From the NCBI RefSeq assembly GCF_024508235.1, contig NZ_CP101943.1, positions 1,426,001 through 1,490,000 on the forward strand: a stretch of 64,000 bases of DNA, given 5' to 3'. The position numbers were made by a program, and so were the translations under genes. This document shows, in pieces, positions 8,832 through 18,361 of this stretch (position 1 is its first letter; the number at the start of each line of letters is the position of its first letter). The notes below the pieces were generated by a model, which did no database searches, had not been told where the DNA came from, and saw nothing but the letters and a program-made list of their open reading frames with translations. The DNA is from Halococcus qingdaonensis (GTDB lineage: Archaea > Halobacteriota > Halobacteria > Halobacteriales > Halococcaceae).

Positions 8832-9523
8832 ACCCCTTCTTCGACCGCTTCGAGACCGTCGTTCGTGATCGCGAACCGGCAGGTCTCGCCGGCGGCTTTC
8901 GAGCCGTGTTTTTCGAGCGTCGCTCGGCGGTTGCCCGCTCGGAACCGTTCGAGTCTGAGGATCGTGCCCGTCAGATGTGAGAGCGTGTGGCCGCCGAGCG
9001 CCCGCGCCCGCCCCGACTCGCTCTCGGGATCGGCGAACACCTGATTGGTGAGCAACACGGCGAGATCGTGTTTGCGCGCGAGCGACAGCAGATGCGTCAC
9101 CTGACGACCGATCTGTCGGAGCGCCTCGCCGTCCTCCCGGTTCGTCCGCTCCAGGCGATAGAAACCCGTCGCGCTGTCGAGCACGATCAACGAGGTGCGC
9201 TCGGCGAGCTGTTCGGCATCGCGGACGGCCTCCTCCTGTTCGTCGAAATCGAGCGCCTCGGCGACGACGATGCGCGAGGTGAGATCGTCGAGATCGGCGC
9301 TGCGTGCCTGCGCGAGCTGCTCGAAGCGCGCCACGGAGAGCCCCTCGGTGTCGATGTAGTAGCTCGCATCGCCGTCGACGGCCGTCTCGACGGCCGCCGA
9401 CAGCGCGAGATTCGTCTTGCCGGCGGCCGGCGGGCCGTAGACCTGCGTGACGGCTCCGCGCGGGAGCCCGCCACCGAGGAGGTCGTCGAGCACCCCACAG
9501 CCGGTCGAAAGCGGTTCGCTCAC
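8828..9523 (-). CDS. radB: DNA repair and recombination protein RadB
   Basis: This 231-residue RecA-superfamily ATPase lacks the N-terminal helix-hairpin-helix domain of RadA, which is what separates RadB from RadA. Walker A is GPPAAGKTN at 30-38 and the Walker B strand is LIVLDSATGFY. RadB is a euryarchaeal RadA paralogue that assists recombination, probably as a mediator of RadA filaments. The gene is head to head with the 9601 gene. The length and the motif set SAATGFYRLER and TNQVF are typical of the family. Confidence 0.93.
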   Translation of the reverse strand: MSEPLSTGCGVLDDLLGGGLPRGAVTQVYGPPAAGKTNLALSAAVETAVDGDASYYIDTEGLSVARFEQLAQARSADLDDLTSRIVVAEALDFDEQEEAVRDAEQLAERTSLIVLDSATGFYRLERTNREDGEALRQIGRQVTHLLSLARKHDLAVLLTNQVFADPESESGRARALGGHTLSHLTGTILRLERFRAGNRRATLEKHGSKAAGETCRFAITNDGLEAVEEGV

Positions 9524-9600
9524 GGCGGCCGTTGCTGCCCGCCGACCAAAAGTCGTCCTGTCGCCGCGTGGTGAGCGTTTATTTGTGCCGGCGATCGAGT

Positions 9601-10347
9601 GTGAACGTGATCGTCGTCGCCACCGCCGACTTCGAGCTCTATCACGGCGTCGTCACCGAGCTCCGCGAGCGCGGCGTCGAGTTCACGACGGTGGAGCCCG
9701 GCGACGAACTTCCCGAGCGGACGCACGTTCTCATCGTCGGCGACGGGGACGACGTGCCCGACAGGAACGATACATCCGACGAAGAGATCGAGATCGTCCG
9801 TGCCGATCCAGCGGAGCCACGGCGGGCGGTCGAGAGCGCGCTCTCGTCGCTGCGCGACGGTGGCCGGACGATCGTCGGCGTCGATCCCGGCGATCGTCCG
9901 GGTATCGCCGTGCTCTCGGGCGACGTGGTGGTCGCGGCGTTTCACGTCCCGCTCGCCGACGCCGGCGGCGTCATTACCGACGAGATCGCCGATACGGCGG
10001 ACCCGATCGTCCGTGTCGGCGACGGCGCGCGACTCACGGGCGCGTCCCTCATCGACGAACTCGACGTTCCCGTGGAGCTGGTCGACGAGACCGGCACGAC
10101 GCCTTCGCTCGGCACCGGTGCACGCGGGATGGGCGACGTGCTCGCCGCCGTCAACATCGCCCGGCGCTCGGGCGAGCAGGTCCGCGAGCGCACCGTCGAG
10201 CCCACCGTCGGCGAGCTCGACGTGATCAAGGCGCGCTCGCGCGAGCAGTCGGATACCAATCGCGAGATCGACGAGACGCTCGCCCGCCGTGTCGCCGCCG
10301 GCGAACTGAGTATCCAGGAAGCGCTTGCGGAGCACCGCGAGCAATGA
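9601..10347 (+). CDS. conserved haloarchaeal protein with RNase H-like (RuvC/YqgF-like) motif, 248 aa
   Basis: The GTG at 9601 gives a protein starting VNVIVVATADFELYHG, which is preferred over the 23-codon upstream extension. The N-terminal ~80 residues look like a small alpha/beta domain. At 91-105 the segment IVGVDPGDRPGIAVL has the strand and Asp pattern that opens RuvC/YqgF-type RNase H folds. Further conserved-looking parts are GTGARGMGDVLAAVNIA and a basic, charged C-terminus. The gene is divergent from radB, which suggests a role in DNA metabolism. No function is established, and the RNase H resemblance is a motif-level inference. Confidence 0.68.
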   Translation: MNVIVVATADFELYHGVVTELRERGVEFTTVEPGDELPERTHVLIVGDGDDVPDRNDTSDEEIEIVRADPAEPRRAVESALSSLRDGGRTIVGVDPGDRPGIAVLSGDVVVAAFHVPLADAGGVITDEIADTADPIVRVGDGARLTGASLIDELDVPVELVDETGTTPSLGTGARGMGDVLAAVNIARRSGEQVRERTVEPTVGELDVIKARSREQSDTNREIDETLARRVAAGELSIQEALAEHREQ

Positions 10348-10400
10348 AGGACAGCGAGAAACTCACAGAATGCGCCGTGTCGCCAAAGCGCGTTGTCGAC

Positions 10401-10613
10401 TCAGAAAGAGCAACCCCGGCATCTCAGTACGATACGTCCGACCCGAGCGACGACATCAAGGATTGCGATCGCTCCGAGCACGCTGAGCAGGTAGACCAGC
10501 CACCAGCCTACGATAGCGGCTGCATGCGATTCGGTGATAGCTGCGACGGCAATATCGACAAGGAGGACTGCTACGACGACTACGACGACTCTGATCGAGA
10601 GAGGGATGTTCAT
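10401..10613 (-). CDS. small two-helix membrane protein, 70 aa
   Basis: The ATG at 10613 begins an ORF with two hydrophobic helices, about residues 5-25 (Val/Ala-rich) and 34-57, and a short basic Cys-containing tail. The gene is convergent with the 9601 gene and lies upstream of the larC 3' end on the same strand. No conserved family is recognised. Coding is plausible because both helices have clear boundaries and the frame is used throughout, but a purely hydrophobic short ORF is weak evidence. Confidence 0.45.
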   Translation of the reverse strand: MNIPLSIRVVVVVVAVLLVDIAVAAITESHAAAIVGWWLVYLLSVLGAIAILDVVARVGRIVLRCRGCSF

Positions 10614-10660
10614 GGTTTACACGTCAATTCACGTATAGATATGCTTTCCGGCGGTGGTAC

Positions 10661-11998
10661 TCAACTGTTGCGAACAGTATTCTCGGCCCGCCGCATGACC
10701 TCTCGGATCGGCACGTCGGTTTCGGCGGCGATCACGCTCGCGTCGTCGTATTCGGCGCTCACGTCGTAGACCGTTCCCTCAGAATCGCTGGCGATCTTCA
10801 CCGCGACCTCGTACTCCTCGCTCTCGACGGCGATCGTCGCGGTCTCGAAGACGCGCTCGGCGACCCAGCGGTGGCGCGCGCCGGTCTCGCGCACGCCGAG
10901 GGTTCCCGTTTCGACGGCGAGCCGGCGGGCGACCCGTTCTGCGTCCTCGGACTTGACAATGACCTTCACGAGATGGCCCGGACGGGATTTCTTCATCGTC
11001 GTCGGGAGGATCGAGACGTCACGCGCGCCGGCCTGTTTAAGGCTGTCGTGCAGCCCGCCGAGCACCTCCGGCGGGGCGTCGTCGAGGTTCGTTTCGAGCA
11101 CGCGAATTCCCTCGCGCGTGAGGCCCTCGCTACTGGTACCGACCAGCGCCCGGAGCACGTTCGGGTGCTCGGGGAAACCGTGATCGCCAGCGCCGTAGCC
11201 CGACGCGTCGAGATCGAGCGCGGGCAGTCGCTCGACGCCGTCGGCGAGGTGTGCGAGGATCGCCGCGCCCGTGGGAGTCAGGAGTTCGCCGTCGACCGGC
11301 CCACCGTGGAGCGCCCAGTCGGCGCGTTCGACGACCTCGACCACCGCGGGTGCCGGCACGGGATAGGTGCCGTGGCTCATCGCGACCGTGCCGCCGCCAC
11401 CCGCGATCGGGGTCGTCACGACGCGCTCGACGTCCAGCGAATCGAGCAGCAGCGTCGCCCCGACGACGTCCGCGATGGCATCGTCAGCGCCGACCTCGTG
11501 GAAGTGGGTTGCATCGAGATCGGTGCCGTGGACCGCCGCCTCCGCCTCGCCCAGGATCTCGAAGATCGCCGTCGCGTCCTTTTCGACTTCCTCGGGGAGC
11601 CCTATCGACTCGACGAGTTCGATGACCTCGATGTACGATCGGGTCGGGCCAGCACCCTCGGCATGCGTGTGATCGTGGGAATGGTCGTGATCGCCGTGGT
11701 GGTCATGCCCCTCGTGGGTGTGCTCGTGATCGTTGTCGTCGTGAGAATGGGTGTGATCGTGCGATCGATCGTCGTCGACTTCACTGTGGCCGTGGCCGTC
11801 GGTGGATTCGTCGTCCAGAAGAACGGTGACGGTCGTCGCGTCGACACCGTTCTTCGTCGTCGTATCGATCGCGTATCGGACGTCAAGCGCCCTCTCGACC
11901 GGTGTCAACACGTCGGGATCCGCGCCGGCGGCGAGCAGCGCGCCGCAGAGCATGTCGCCGCTCGCACCCATACGGCCGTCGAACGCCAGTGTTCGCAT
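10661..11998 (-). CDS. larC: LarC nickel insertion protein (nickel-pincer cofactor synthesis)
   Basis: This 445-residue protein opens with MRTLAFDGRMGASGDMLCGA, the conserved N-terminus of the DUF111/LarC family. LarC is the CTP-dependent cyclometallase that inserts Ni into the pyridinium dithio-acid pincer cofactor of lactate racemase-like enzymes. The loop at residues 69-112 contains 17 histidines among Asp and Glu, a likely metal store. The ATG at 11998 was chosen because the longer upstream frame is only the antisense of cdcH. The gene is divergent from cdcH. No larA, larB or larE is present in the window. Confidence 0.92.
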   Translation of the reverse strand: MRTLAFDGRMGASGDMLCGALLAAGADPDVLTPVERALDVRYAIDTTTKNGVDATTVTVLLDDESTDGHGHSEVDDDRSHDHTHSHDDNDHEHTHEGHDHHGDHDHSHDHTHAEGAGPTRSYIEVIELVESIGLPEEVEKDATAIFEILGEAEAAVHGTDLDATHFHEVGADDAIADVVGATLLLDSLDVERVVTTPIAGGGGTVAMSHGTYPVPAPAVVEVVERADWALHGGPVDGELLTPTGAAILAHLADGVERLPALDLDASGYGAGDHGFPEHPNVLRALVGTSSEGLTREGIRVLETNLDDAPPEVLGGLHDSLKQAGARDVSILPTTMKKSRPGHLVKVIVKSEDAERVARRLAVETGTLGVRETGARHRWVAERVFETATIAVESEEYEVAVKIASDSEGTVYDVSAEYDDASVIAAETDVPIREVMRRAENTVRNS

Positions 11999-12115
11999 GG
12001 TCGAGGTGGGGGTTGGCGTGGCGAAAAGCCGTCCGATCGTGGTAGTGGTTCGACATGGGCGGACAGGCAAAAGGCATAACCCCGCCAGCGACGGAGTATC
12101 GGACATCAGCCAGCC

Positions 12116-14341
12116 ATGAACGAAGTCCAACTGGAGGTGGCGAAGGCATACCCGAACGACTCGGGCCGCGGCATCGCCCGCCTCGATCCGGATACCCTGT
12201 TGCATCTCAAGCTCTCGCCGGGCGACATCATCGAGATCGAGGGCGGCGACACGACCGCCGCGAAGGTCTGGCGCGCCGATCGACAGGACTGGAACACCGA
12301 TACGGTTCGGATCGACGGGTTCACCCGACAGAACGCCGATATTGGCATCGGCGAACGCGTCGAGATCCGTAAGGCCGATCCCGGGACGGCCGACCGGCTC
12401 GTGCTCGCCCCGCCCGAGGAGGCCTCCGTCCAGTTCGGCAGCGACGCGGCCGGCATGGTCAAACGCCAGATCCTGAAGCGCCCCGTCGTCGAGCGCGACA
12501 TCGTGCCCGTGATGAGCTCGACCAACCATCCGTTCATGCGCTCGCCGGGCCAGGCGATCCCGCTCATCGCCGTCGACACCGAGCCTGACGGAGTGGCGCT
12601 CATTACCGAGGACACCGACGTCGAACTCCGCGAGGAGCCGATCTCGGGCTTCGAGAAAACTGGAGGTGGTATCACCTACGAGGACATCGGCGGTCTCCAG
12701 AGCGAGATCCAGCGCGTCCGCGAGATGGTCGAGCTGCCGATGAAACACCCCCAAATATTCCAGAAGCTCGGCATCGAGCCGCCCCAGGGGGTGCTGCTGC
12801 ACGGGCCGCCCGGCACGGGCAAGACCCTGCTGGCGAAGGCGGTCGCCAACGAGACCAGCGCCAGTTTCTTCTCGATCGCAGGGCCCGAAATCATCTCCAA
12901 GTATTACGGCGAGAGCGAACAGCAGCTCCGCGAGATATTCGAGGACGCTACTGAAGAATCGCCGGCCATCATCTTCATCGACGAACTCGACTCCATCGCG
13001 CCGAAGCGCGAGGACGTGACGGGCGAGGTCGAGCGCCGCGTCGTCGCCCAGTTACTGACGATGATGGACGGGCTGGAAAGCAGAGGCCAGGTCATCGTCA
13101 TCGGCGCGACCAACCGCGTCGACTCGGTCGACCCCGCGCTGCGCAGACCGGGTCGATTCGACCGCGAAATCGAGATCGGCGTACCCGATGAGCGCGGGCG
13201 CGAGGAGATCCTCCAGATCCACACCCGCGGGATGCCGCTGAGCGACGACGTGAACCTCTCGGGGCTCGCCGACGAGACCCACGGGTTCGTCGGTGCCGAC
13301 ATCGAGAGTCTCACCAAAGAGTCGGCGATGAAGGCGCTCCGGCGCTACCTGCCCGAGATCGATCTCGACGAGGAGGACGTCCCGCCGAGCCTCATCGACC
13401 GGATGATCATCAAGCGCGAGGACTTCGACGGCGCGCTCAACGAAGTCGAGCCGAGCGCGATGCGTGAGGTACTCGTCGAGCTCCCGAAGATCACGTGGGA
13501 GGACGTCGGCGGGCTCGAAGATGCCAAGGGCGAGCTCAAGGAGGCCGTCGAGTGGCCGCTGTCGAGCCCCGAGCGCTTCTCGCGACTCGGGATCGAGCCA
13601 CCGGCGGGGGTGCTACTCTACGGACCGCCCGGCACCGGCAAGACGCTGATGGCCAAGGCCGTCGCCAACGAGACCAACGCCAACTTCATCTCGGTGCGCG
13701 GGCCACAGCTGCTCTCGAAGTGGGTCGGCGAGTCAGAGAAGGCGATCCGGCAGACGTTCAAGAAGGCCCGGCAGGTCTCGCCCACAGTCATTTTCTTCGA
13801 CGAACTCGACAGCCTCGCCCCGAGCCGCGGTGGCGACGTGGGTTCGAACGTTTCGGAACGAGTCGTCAACCAGCTCCTCACGGAGCTCGACGGGCTGGAG
13901 GACATGAAGAACGTGATGGTCGTCGCCGCGACCAATCGACCGGACATGATCGATCCGGCGCTCATCAGATCGGGGCGGTTCGATCGGCTCGTGATGGTCG
14001 GTCAGCCGAGCGTCGAGGGTCGCGAGCGCATCCTCTCGATCCACACCGATGACACGCCGCTGGCGGCCGACGTGAGCCTGCGCGAGATCGCCGAGATCAC
14101 CGACGGCTACGTCGGGAGCGATCTCGAATCCATCGCCCGCGAGGCTGCGATCCAGGCACTCCGAGACGATCCCGACGCCGACGTCGTCGAGATGCGCCAC
14201 TTCCGGTCCGCGCTTGAAACTGTGCGTCCGACGATCACCGAGGACATCCTCGACTACTACGATCGCATGGCCGAAGAGTTCAAGGGCGGTGCGGCGGACC
14301 CCGCTCGCGGCCGCAGCGGCGGGCGCATCGGGTTCCAGTAG
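12116..14341 (+). CDS. cdcH: CDC48/VCP-type AAA+ ATPase CdcH
   Basis: This 741-residue protein has an N-terminal double-psi barrel substrate domain (about 1-185) and two AAA modules. Walker A GPPGTGKT appears at about 233-240 and again at about 503-510. Walker B motifs are [14 protein letters not shown] and [12 protein letters not shown], with arginine fingers in the following helices. Archaeal Cdc48/VAT unfolds proteins and feeds them to the proteasome and related pathways. The length and domain order are normal. The start codon lies just downstream of AT-rich promoter sequence, consistent with a short-leader transcript, and a T-run follows the stop at about 14345. Confidence 0.96.
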   Translation: MNEVQLEVAKAYPNDSGRGIARLDPDTLLHLKLSPGDIIEIEGGDTTAAKVWRADRQDWNTDTVRIDGFTRQNADIGIGERVEIRKADPGTADRLVLAPPEEASVQFGSDAAGMVKRQILKRPVVERDIVPVMSSTNHPFMRSPGQAIPLIAVDTEPDGVALITEDTDVELREEPISGFEKTGGGITYEDIGGLQSEIQRVREMVELPMKHPQIFQKLGIEPPQGVLLHGPPGTGKTLLAKAVANETSASFFSIAGPEIISKYYGESEQQLREIFEDATEESPAIIFIDELDSIAPKREDVTGEVERRVVAQLLTMMDGLESRGQVIVIGATNRVDSVDPALRRPGRFDREIEIGVPDERGREEILQIHTRGMPLSDDVNLSGLADETHGFVGADIESLTKESAMKALRRYLPEIDLDEEDVPPSLIDRMIIKREDFDGALNEVEPSAMREVLVELPKITWEDVGGLEDAKGELKEAVEWPLSSPERFSRLGIEPPAGVLLYGPPGTGKTLMAKAVANETNANFISVRGPQLLSKWVGESEKAIRQTFKKARQVSPTVIFFDELDSLAPSRGGDVGSNVSERVVNQLLTELDGLEDMKNVMVVAATNRPDMIDPALIRSGRFDRLVMVGQPSVEGRERILSIHTDDTPLAADVSLREIAEITDGYVGSDLESIAREAAIQALRDDPDADVVEMRHFRSALETVRPTITEDILDYYDRMAEEFKGGAADPARGRSGGRIGFQ

Positions 14342-14549
14342 TAGTTTTTACTGCACCGGGTAGCCCTGCTCGGCCATCACTCTCTGCCCGCGCCGGACGA
14401 CGCTCGCCGTTCGTCTCCAGGGTTTCTCGTCGGTCGAATCCCGCCCCGTTCGCGTGAGGATCACGACACCGCAGTCGCAGAGTATCGCCCCGCTCGTGAT
14501 CGGTGAAGGAAAACGTATTTGACTGGGGCCGGGTAACTCCGAATCGTCA
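14342..14549. other. intergenic region with an unassigned minus-strand open frame
   Basis: The 208 bp between cdcH and tRNA-Lys contain a minus-strand frame ending at a TAA (14348-14350). It would encode a C-terminus rich in Arg with a CDCGVV motif and ending in AEQGYPVQ. No ATG, GTG or TTG lies at a sensible place upstream in this frame, so a gene is not called; it may be a remnant. A plus-strand TATA-like sequence around 14511-14519, about 35 bp before tRNA-Lys, is the probable tRNA promoter. Confidence 0.35.
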
Positions 14550-14623
14550 GGGCCGGTAGCTCAGTTAGGCAGAGCATCTGACTCTTAATCAGACAGTCGG
14601 GGGTTCAAATCCCTCCCGGCCCG
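14550..14623 (+). tRNA. trnK: tRNA-Lys (anticodon CTT)
   Basis: A full cloverleaf can be drawn by hand in 74 nt. The acceptor stem is GGGCCGG with CCGGCCC plus discriminator G, the D stem is GCTC/GAGC, the anticodon stem is TCTGA/TCAGA with loop CTCTTAA (anticodon CTT, reading AAG), and the T arm is GGGGG-TTCAAAT-CCCTC. CCA is not encoded and no intron is present. Confidence 0.95.
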
Positions 14624-14647
14624 CTTCTACAACGTTTTCGAGGGATG

Positions 14648-14682
14648 AGTACATCACGGAAGGTGTATATGAATGATGTACT
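14648..14682. terminator. inverted repeat downstream of tRNA-Lys
   Basis: AGTACATC (14648-14655) and GATGTACT (14675-14682) form an 8-bp perfect inverted repeat around a 19-nt AT-rich loop, between tRNA-Lys and the convergent formamidase gene. The position suggests a bidirectional terminator or processing signal. It has no poly-T tract, so the role is uncertain. Confidence 0.35.
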
Positions 14683-14716
14683 TCCACGCATTTTTTGATC
14701 GCGTTCGAAGAACAGG

Positions 14717-15574
14717 TCAGTTTTCGATTCGATCCAGAATGGCCGAACAGAGTCGACTGTCCGCATCGAGAAACCCCTCGATGGCGGTGTAGTGGTTGGT
14801 TTCCGGCTGTGCCAGCCCGGTGCCGTCGAGGCCAGCCTGCTGCCACGCAGTCAGGAACTCCTCCGATTGGCGGCACAGCTCCGCGGGCTCGTCCGCACCG
14901 TAACTGACCAGCAGCGGTGGTGCCTCTGACGGGACGTGCCGGATCGGGCTGTTGCGCCGGACCTCGTCCCAGGTGAGTTGCAGTTTCGGCTGGAGCCAGG
15001 TGTAGGGAAACGGTGCGAGATCGAACAGTCCGCTGATCGTACAGGCGCTCTCGACGATATCGGGCGACCGGTCGTATTCACTCGTCCAGTCGGTCGTCAG
15101 CAACATTGCGGCCAGATGGCCACCCGCCGAGTGGCCGGCGACGTGGATGGAATCGCCATCGCTGTCGAACTCGTCGGCGTGATCGGCGAGCCAGACGACC
15201 GCAGCACGGGTCTGGCGGACGATCTCGTCGATCGAGACTGCCGGACAGAGCGCGTAGTTCATCACGACGGTCGTCACGCCCGCCGAGACGGGACCACGGG
15301 CGACGAAATCGAACTCGTCGCTGGTACGGCTGTGCCAGTAGCCACCGTGGATGAAGAGGAGGATCGGGGCGTTCTCGCGGTCGGCGGGGAAGACGTCGAG
15401 CCGTTCGGCCACCGTTGGACCGAACGAGACGTCACGGTGATGATCGAGTTCCGCACGAACCTCCTGACTCTTTTCGGTGTAGAACTCCGCGTACTCGGAG
15501 GCATCGTCGACGGCCTGGCTCACGTTGTACTGCGCGTCGAGCTCCGCCTGAGTTTCGAACTCACGATAGAGCAT
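14717..15574 (-). CDS. kynurenine formamidase (arylformamidase), alpha/beta hydrolase
   Basis: This 285-residue alpha/beta hydrolase has the oxyanion motif HGGYW at 76-80 and the nucleophile elbow GHSAGG at 147-152 (Ser149), with a C-terminal catalytic His in ETNHYTAIEGF. This HGGxW plus GHSAGxH pattern fits the arylformamidase family, which hydrolyses N-formylkynurenine to kynurenine. The next gene upstream on the same strand is kynureninase, 50 bp away, which strongly supports the call. The ATG at 15574 was preferred over a GTG 24 bp upstream. Another esterase function is possible on family grounds alone. Confidence 0.83.
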   Translation of the reverse strand: MLYREFETQAELDAQYNVSQAVDDASEYAEFYTEKSQEVRAELDHHRDVSFGPTVAERLDVFPADRENAPILLFIHGGYWHSRTSDEFDFVARGPVSAGVTTVVMNYALCPAVSIDEIVRQTRAAVVWLADHADEFDSDGDSIHVAGHSAGGHLAAMLLTTDWTSEYDRSPDIVESACTISGLFDLAPFPYTWLQPKLQLTWDEVRRNSPIRHVPSEAPPLLVSYGADEPAELCRQSEEFLTAWQQAGLDGTGLAQPETNHYTAIEGFLDADSRLCSAILDRIEN

Positions 15575-15624
15575 GCGTGGGATTCCGGCGGTCGGCACTT
15601 AGCCGTTCGTCACTCGCAGGCGGA

Positions 15625-16893
15625 TCACGTGACAGTACCGTCGGGATCGAACCGTTCGTACGCGCCCGATTCGGCGATCTCGGCCAGCGTCACGACGAAC
15701 TCCCGGACGTCGGCGTAGCTCGTGTACAGCGGTGCCGGACAGACCCGGACGACGTTCGGTGGGCGGAAGTCGACCACGGCGTCGCGGGCAGCGAGTGCCG
15801 CGGCGAGTCGCTCCGCGTGGGGATGCTCGATGGCGACGTGCCCACCCCGTCGGGCGCGCTCGCGGGGCGTTCCGATCGTGAACGAATCGTCGAGCTGCTC
15901 GTCGACGAGCGCGATCAGGTACGCCGTCAGATCGAGTGATTTCTCCCGGATCGCGTCGATGCCGGCCTCGGTGACGATGTCGAGTGCCCCCTCCAGTGGT
16001 GCGGCACTCAGCATCGGGATGGTGCCGATCTGCCACGCGGCCGCAGTGTTGGCCGGCGTGTACGTCGGGCGCATCGCGAACTGGGTGTCCTTCTCGTGAC
16101 CCCACCAGCCGGCGAGTGCGGGCTGGGTGCCGAAGTGGCGTTCGTTCACGTAGAGCCCGGCGATGGCTCCAGGACCGGCGTTGAGATACTTGTAGCTACA
16201 CCAGACGGCGAAGTCGACGTTGGAGAGGTCGTGGGGAACGACACCGATCGAGTGCGCGAGGTCGAACCCGCAGATCGTTCCTTCGTCGGCTGCGGCGGTC
16301 GCGATACGCTCGATGTCGAGCAGCTGGCCGCTGCGATAGAGCACCGACGGGAGCAGGAGGAGATCGACGTCGTTCGTTTCCAGTGCTGCGACGACGTCGT
16401 CCTCGTCGATCGTTCGCCCGTCGTCGCTCTCGACGGTCACGAGCCGATCGTCGGGATCGAACCCGCGCTGGCGGAGCTGGGCGCGGACGGCGTAGCCGTC
16501 GGTTGGGAAATTGAGTTCGTCGATCAAGACGGTTGGCCGTCCGTCGATCGTGTCGAGAAACGTTCCGACGAGCGTGTGTATGTTCACCGTCGTAGCGTTG
16601 GCCGCGACGACCTCGTCCCCGTCGACGCCGAGCAGCGGCGCGAGACGGTCGCCGAGATACTCTCCGTACCGGAACCAGGGCGGATCGCCGTCGGTCCAGC
16701 CGCGGATGCCGAGCTCTCGCCACTCGTCGATGACGCGTTCAAGTGTACGGTGTGCGTCCGTCGAGAGCGAGCCGAGCGAGTTGCCGTCGAGATAGAGCTC
16801 GTCCGAGCGGTGAAAGCGGTCGGCGAACCCGGCGAGCGGATCGGCCTCGTCACGAGCGATCGCACCCTCGTGGCTGGCGTCGAAGGCGGTCAT
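15625..16893 (-). CDS. kynU: kynureninase
   Basis: This 422-residue fold-type I PLP enzyme starts MTAFDASHEGAIARDEADPL and contains the family segments LYLDGNSLGSL and WGHEKDTQFAM. The PLP-binding lysine is Lys235 in CSYKYLNAGPG. It cleaves kynurenine or 3-hydroxykynurenine to (hydroxy)anthranilate and alanine. With the adjacent formamidase it gives the second and third steps of tryptophan catabolism; the first enzyme, tryptophan 2,3-dioxygenase, is not in the window. The APC transporter upstream on the same strand may import the amino acid. Confidence 0.94.
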   Translation of the reverse strand: MTAFDASHEGAIARDEADPLAGFADRFHRSDELYLDGNSLGSLSTDAHRTLERVIDEWRELGIRGWTDGDPPWFRYGEYLGDRLAPLLGVDGDEVVAANATTVNIHTLVGTFLDTIDGRPTVLIDELNFPTDGYAVRAQLRQRGFDPDDRLVTVESDDGRTIDEDDVVAALETNDVDLLLLPSVLYRSGQLLDIERIATAAADEGTICGFDLAHSIGVVPHDLSNVDFAVWCSYKYLNAGPGAIAGLYVNERHFGTQPALAGWWGHEKDTQFAMRPTYTPANTAAAWQIGTIPMLSAAPLEGALDIVTEAGIDAIREKSLDLTAYLIALVDEQLDDSFTIGTPRERARRGGHVAIEHPHAERLAAALAARDAVVDFRPPNVVRVCPAPLYTSYADVREFVVTLAEIAESGAYERFDPDGTVT

Positions 16894-16933
16894 ACCGAAC
16901 GGAAGCGCCGCGCGTACAGTATCCTTTCGCTCA

Positions 16934-18361
16934 CTACTCTTCGAGGAAGGCGAACGGTAGCCGCGCGGGGAACTCGTCGTCGATCGAGAGCCGGTAGCCC
17001 GCGTAGACTAGGAGGCCGACGGCGAGCCAGATCCCCAGTAGAAGAAGGCTGCTGGAGAGGAGTGCCTCACCGACATTGCCGGCGAGCAACTGCTGGATGG
17101 CCGGGCCGAGATCCGCCAGCGAGATCGTCTGTGAGAGGAAGACGAGCATCGAGCCGGCGCTGAACAGCCCGATGACCGCGACCGTCACCGGTCCGAATCG
17201 CAACCCGCTGCGCTCGTACAGTGTCGGGTTGACGTGCGGCAGAGCGACGAGCGAGAGCGCGTGCGCGATGTACATGAACAGGAGCGCGGCCAGCGAGATG
17301 CTCAGCGCGTACGAGAACGTCGAGGTGAGGACGAACGCGACGGCGATTCCCCACGTGAGCGTGAGACCGACGTCGGGCGTACCGAACCGGTCGTTGACGT
17401 GCGTGAGCGCGTCGGGCAGCAGTCGATCCCGACCGAGCGCGTAGAGAATCCGGCTCGGGGACATATAGCCGGCGTTGGCGGTCGTCGCGTACGCGAGCAG
17501 GCTCCCGACGGCGACGATGCCGGCCGTCCCGACCGGGAAGTACGTCGCTGCGGCGTCGGTGAGCGGCGTCTCGCTTCCCGCGACCTGCTCCCACGGCAGG
17601 ATGCCGAGGACGACGACGCTCACGAGCAAGTAGAGCAGTCCGATGAAGAGCACACTGCCGGCGAACACGCGCGGCAGCGTCTTCCGGGGGTTTTCGGTCT
17701 CGCCGGCAGTCTGGGCGAGCGATTCGAAACCGATGTACGAGAAGAAGAGCGCGCTCGTCCCGGCGACGAACGGTTCGACGAGCCCGTCGGCGTACAACTG
17801 GCCGGGAAACAGCGGCGAGAAGTTTCCCGGATCGATCTGGAACAGGCCGGGGAGGCCGAGCAGCAGGAGGACGGCGACGAGGAGACCGGTCAGAATCGCC
17901 TGTGCCCGGCCGAAGACGTCGACGCCGACGAGGTGGAGGACGAACAGGACGGTAAGAAAGGCGATCGCCCACCACTCGGCGGGGAGAAATCGGAAGACGG
18001 GCCAGTAGCGGATCGCGTTGCCGAAGCCGATCGCGAAGACCGCCTGCGCGCCGATGAAGGCGACGACTTTCAGCCAGATGAAGACGTAGCCCGCGAGCGT
18101 CGAGTTCCACGTCCGCGAGATGTGCATGTACGCCCCGCCGGGATGCTCGCCGAGCGGACCGCTCATGAAGACCGCGTAGACGAGCGCGGTCGAGAACACG
18201 ACCGGCAGTCCGGCGAGGAAGCCGAGCGGGACGGCCGGACCCATGAGCTCCGCCGCCGTCCCCGTGACGACGAAGATCCCCGCACCGACCATCGTCCCGA
18301 CGATGACCGCGACGCTGTGTATCCACGAGAGGTTCCGACTGAGACGTCCTGCTGTACCCAT
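16934..18361 (-). CDS. APC superfamily amino acid permease
   Basis: This 475-residue protein has about 12 transmembrane helices. The first, after LSWIHSVAVIVGTMVGAGIF, carries the GxxxGxGIF substrate-site motif of the APC family. The conserved SYIGFESLAQTAGETENP loop in helix 6-7 is also present. The ATG at 18361 is preferred; an in-frame ATG at 18394 would add 11 residues. It sits directly upstream of kynU on the same strand with 40 bp between, so tryptophan, kynurenine or another amino acid is a plausible substrate, though not proven. Confidence 0.87.
   Translation of the reverse strand: MGTAGRLSRNLSWIHSVAVIVGTMVGAGIFVVTGTAAELMGPAVPLGFLAGLPVVFSTALVYAVFMSGPLGEHPGGAYMHISRTWNSTLAGYVFIWLKVVAFIGAQAVFAIGFGNAIRYWPVFRFLPAEWWAIAFLTVLFVLHLVGVDVFGRAQAILTGLLVAVLLLLGLPGLFQIDPGNFSPLFPGQLYADGLVEPFVAGTSALFFSYIGFESLAQTAGETENPRKTLPRVFAGSVLFIGLLYLLVSVVVLGILPWEQVAGSETPLTDAAATYFPVGTAGIVAVGSLLAYATTANAGYMSPSRILYALGRDRLLPDALTHVNDRFGTPDVGLTLTWGIAVAFVLTSTFSYALSISLAALLFMYIAHALSLVALPHVNPTLYERSGLRFGPVTVAVIGLFSAGSMLVFLSQTISLADLGPAIQQLLAGNVGEALLSSSLLLLGIWLAVGLLVYAGYRLSIDDEFPARLPFAFLEE

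Noticed and set aside
11602-11886. Regular GTG/ATC-rich pattern in larC that could look like a short tandem repeat array
   Set aside because: It encodes the His-rich loop of LarC (codons CAC/CAT alternating with GAC) and is not a separate repeat element.
14589-14876. Minus-strand ORF ending GREGFEPPTV, as if a protein tail
   Set aside because: The tail is the reverse translation of the T arm of tRNA-Lys and is a common artefact; the rest is antisense of the formamidase gene.
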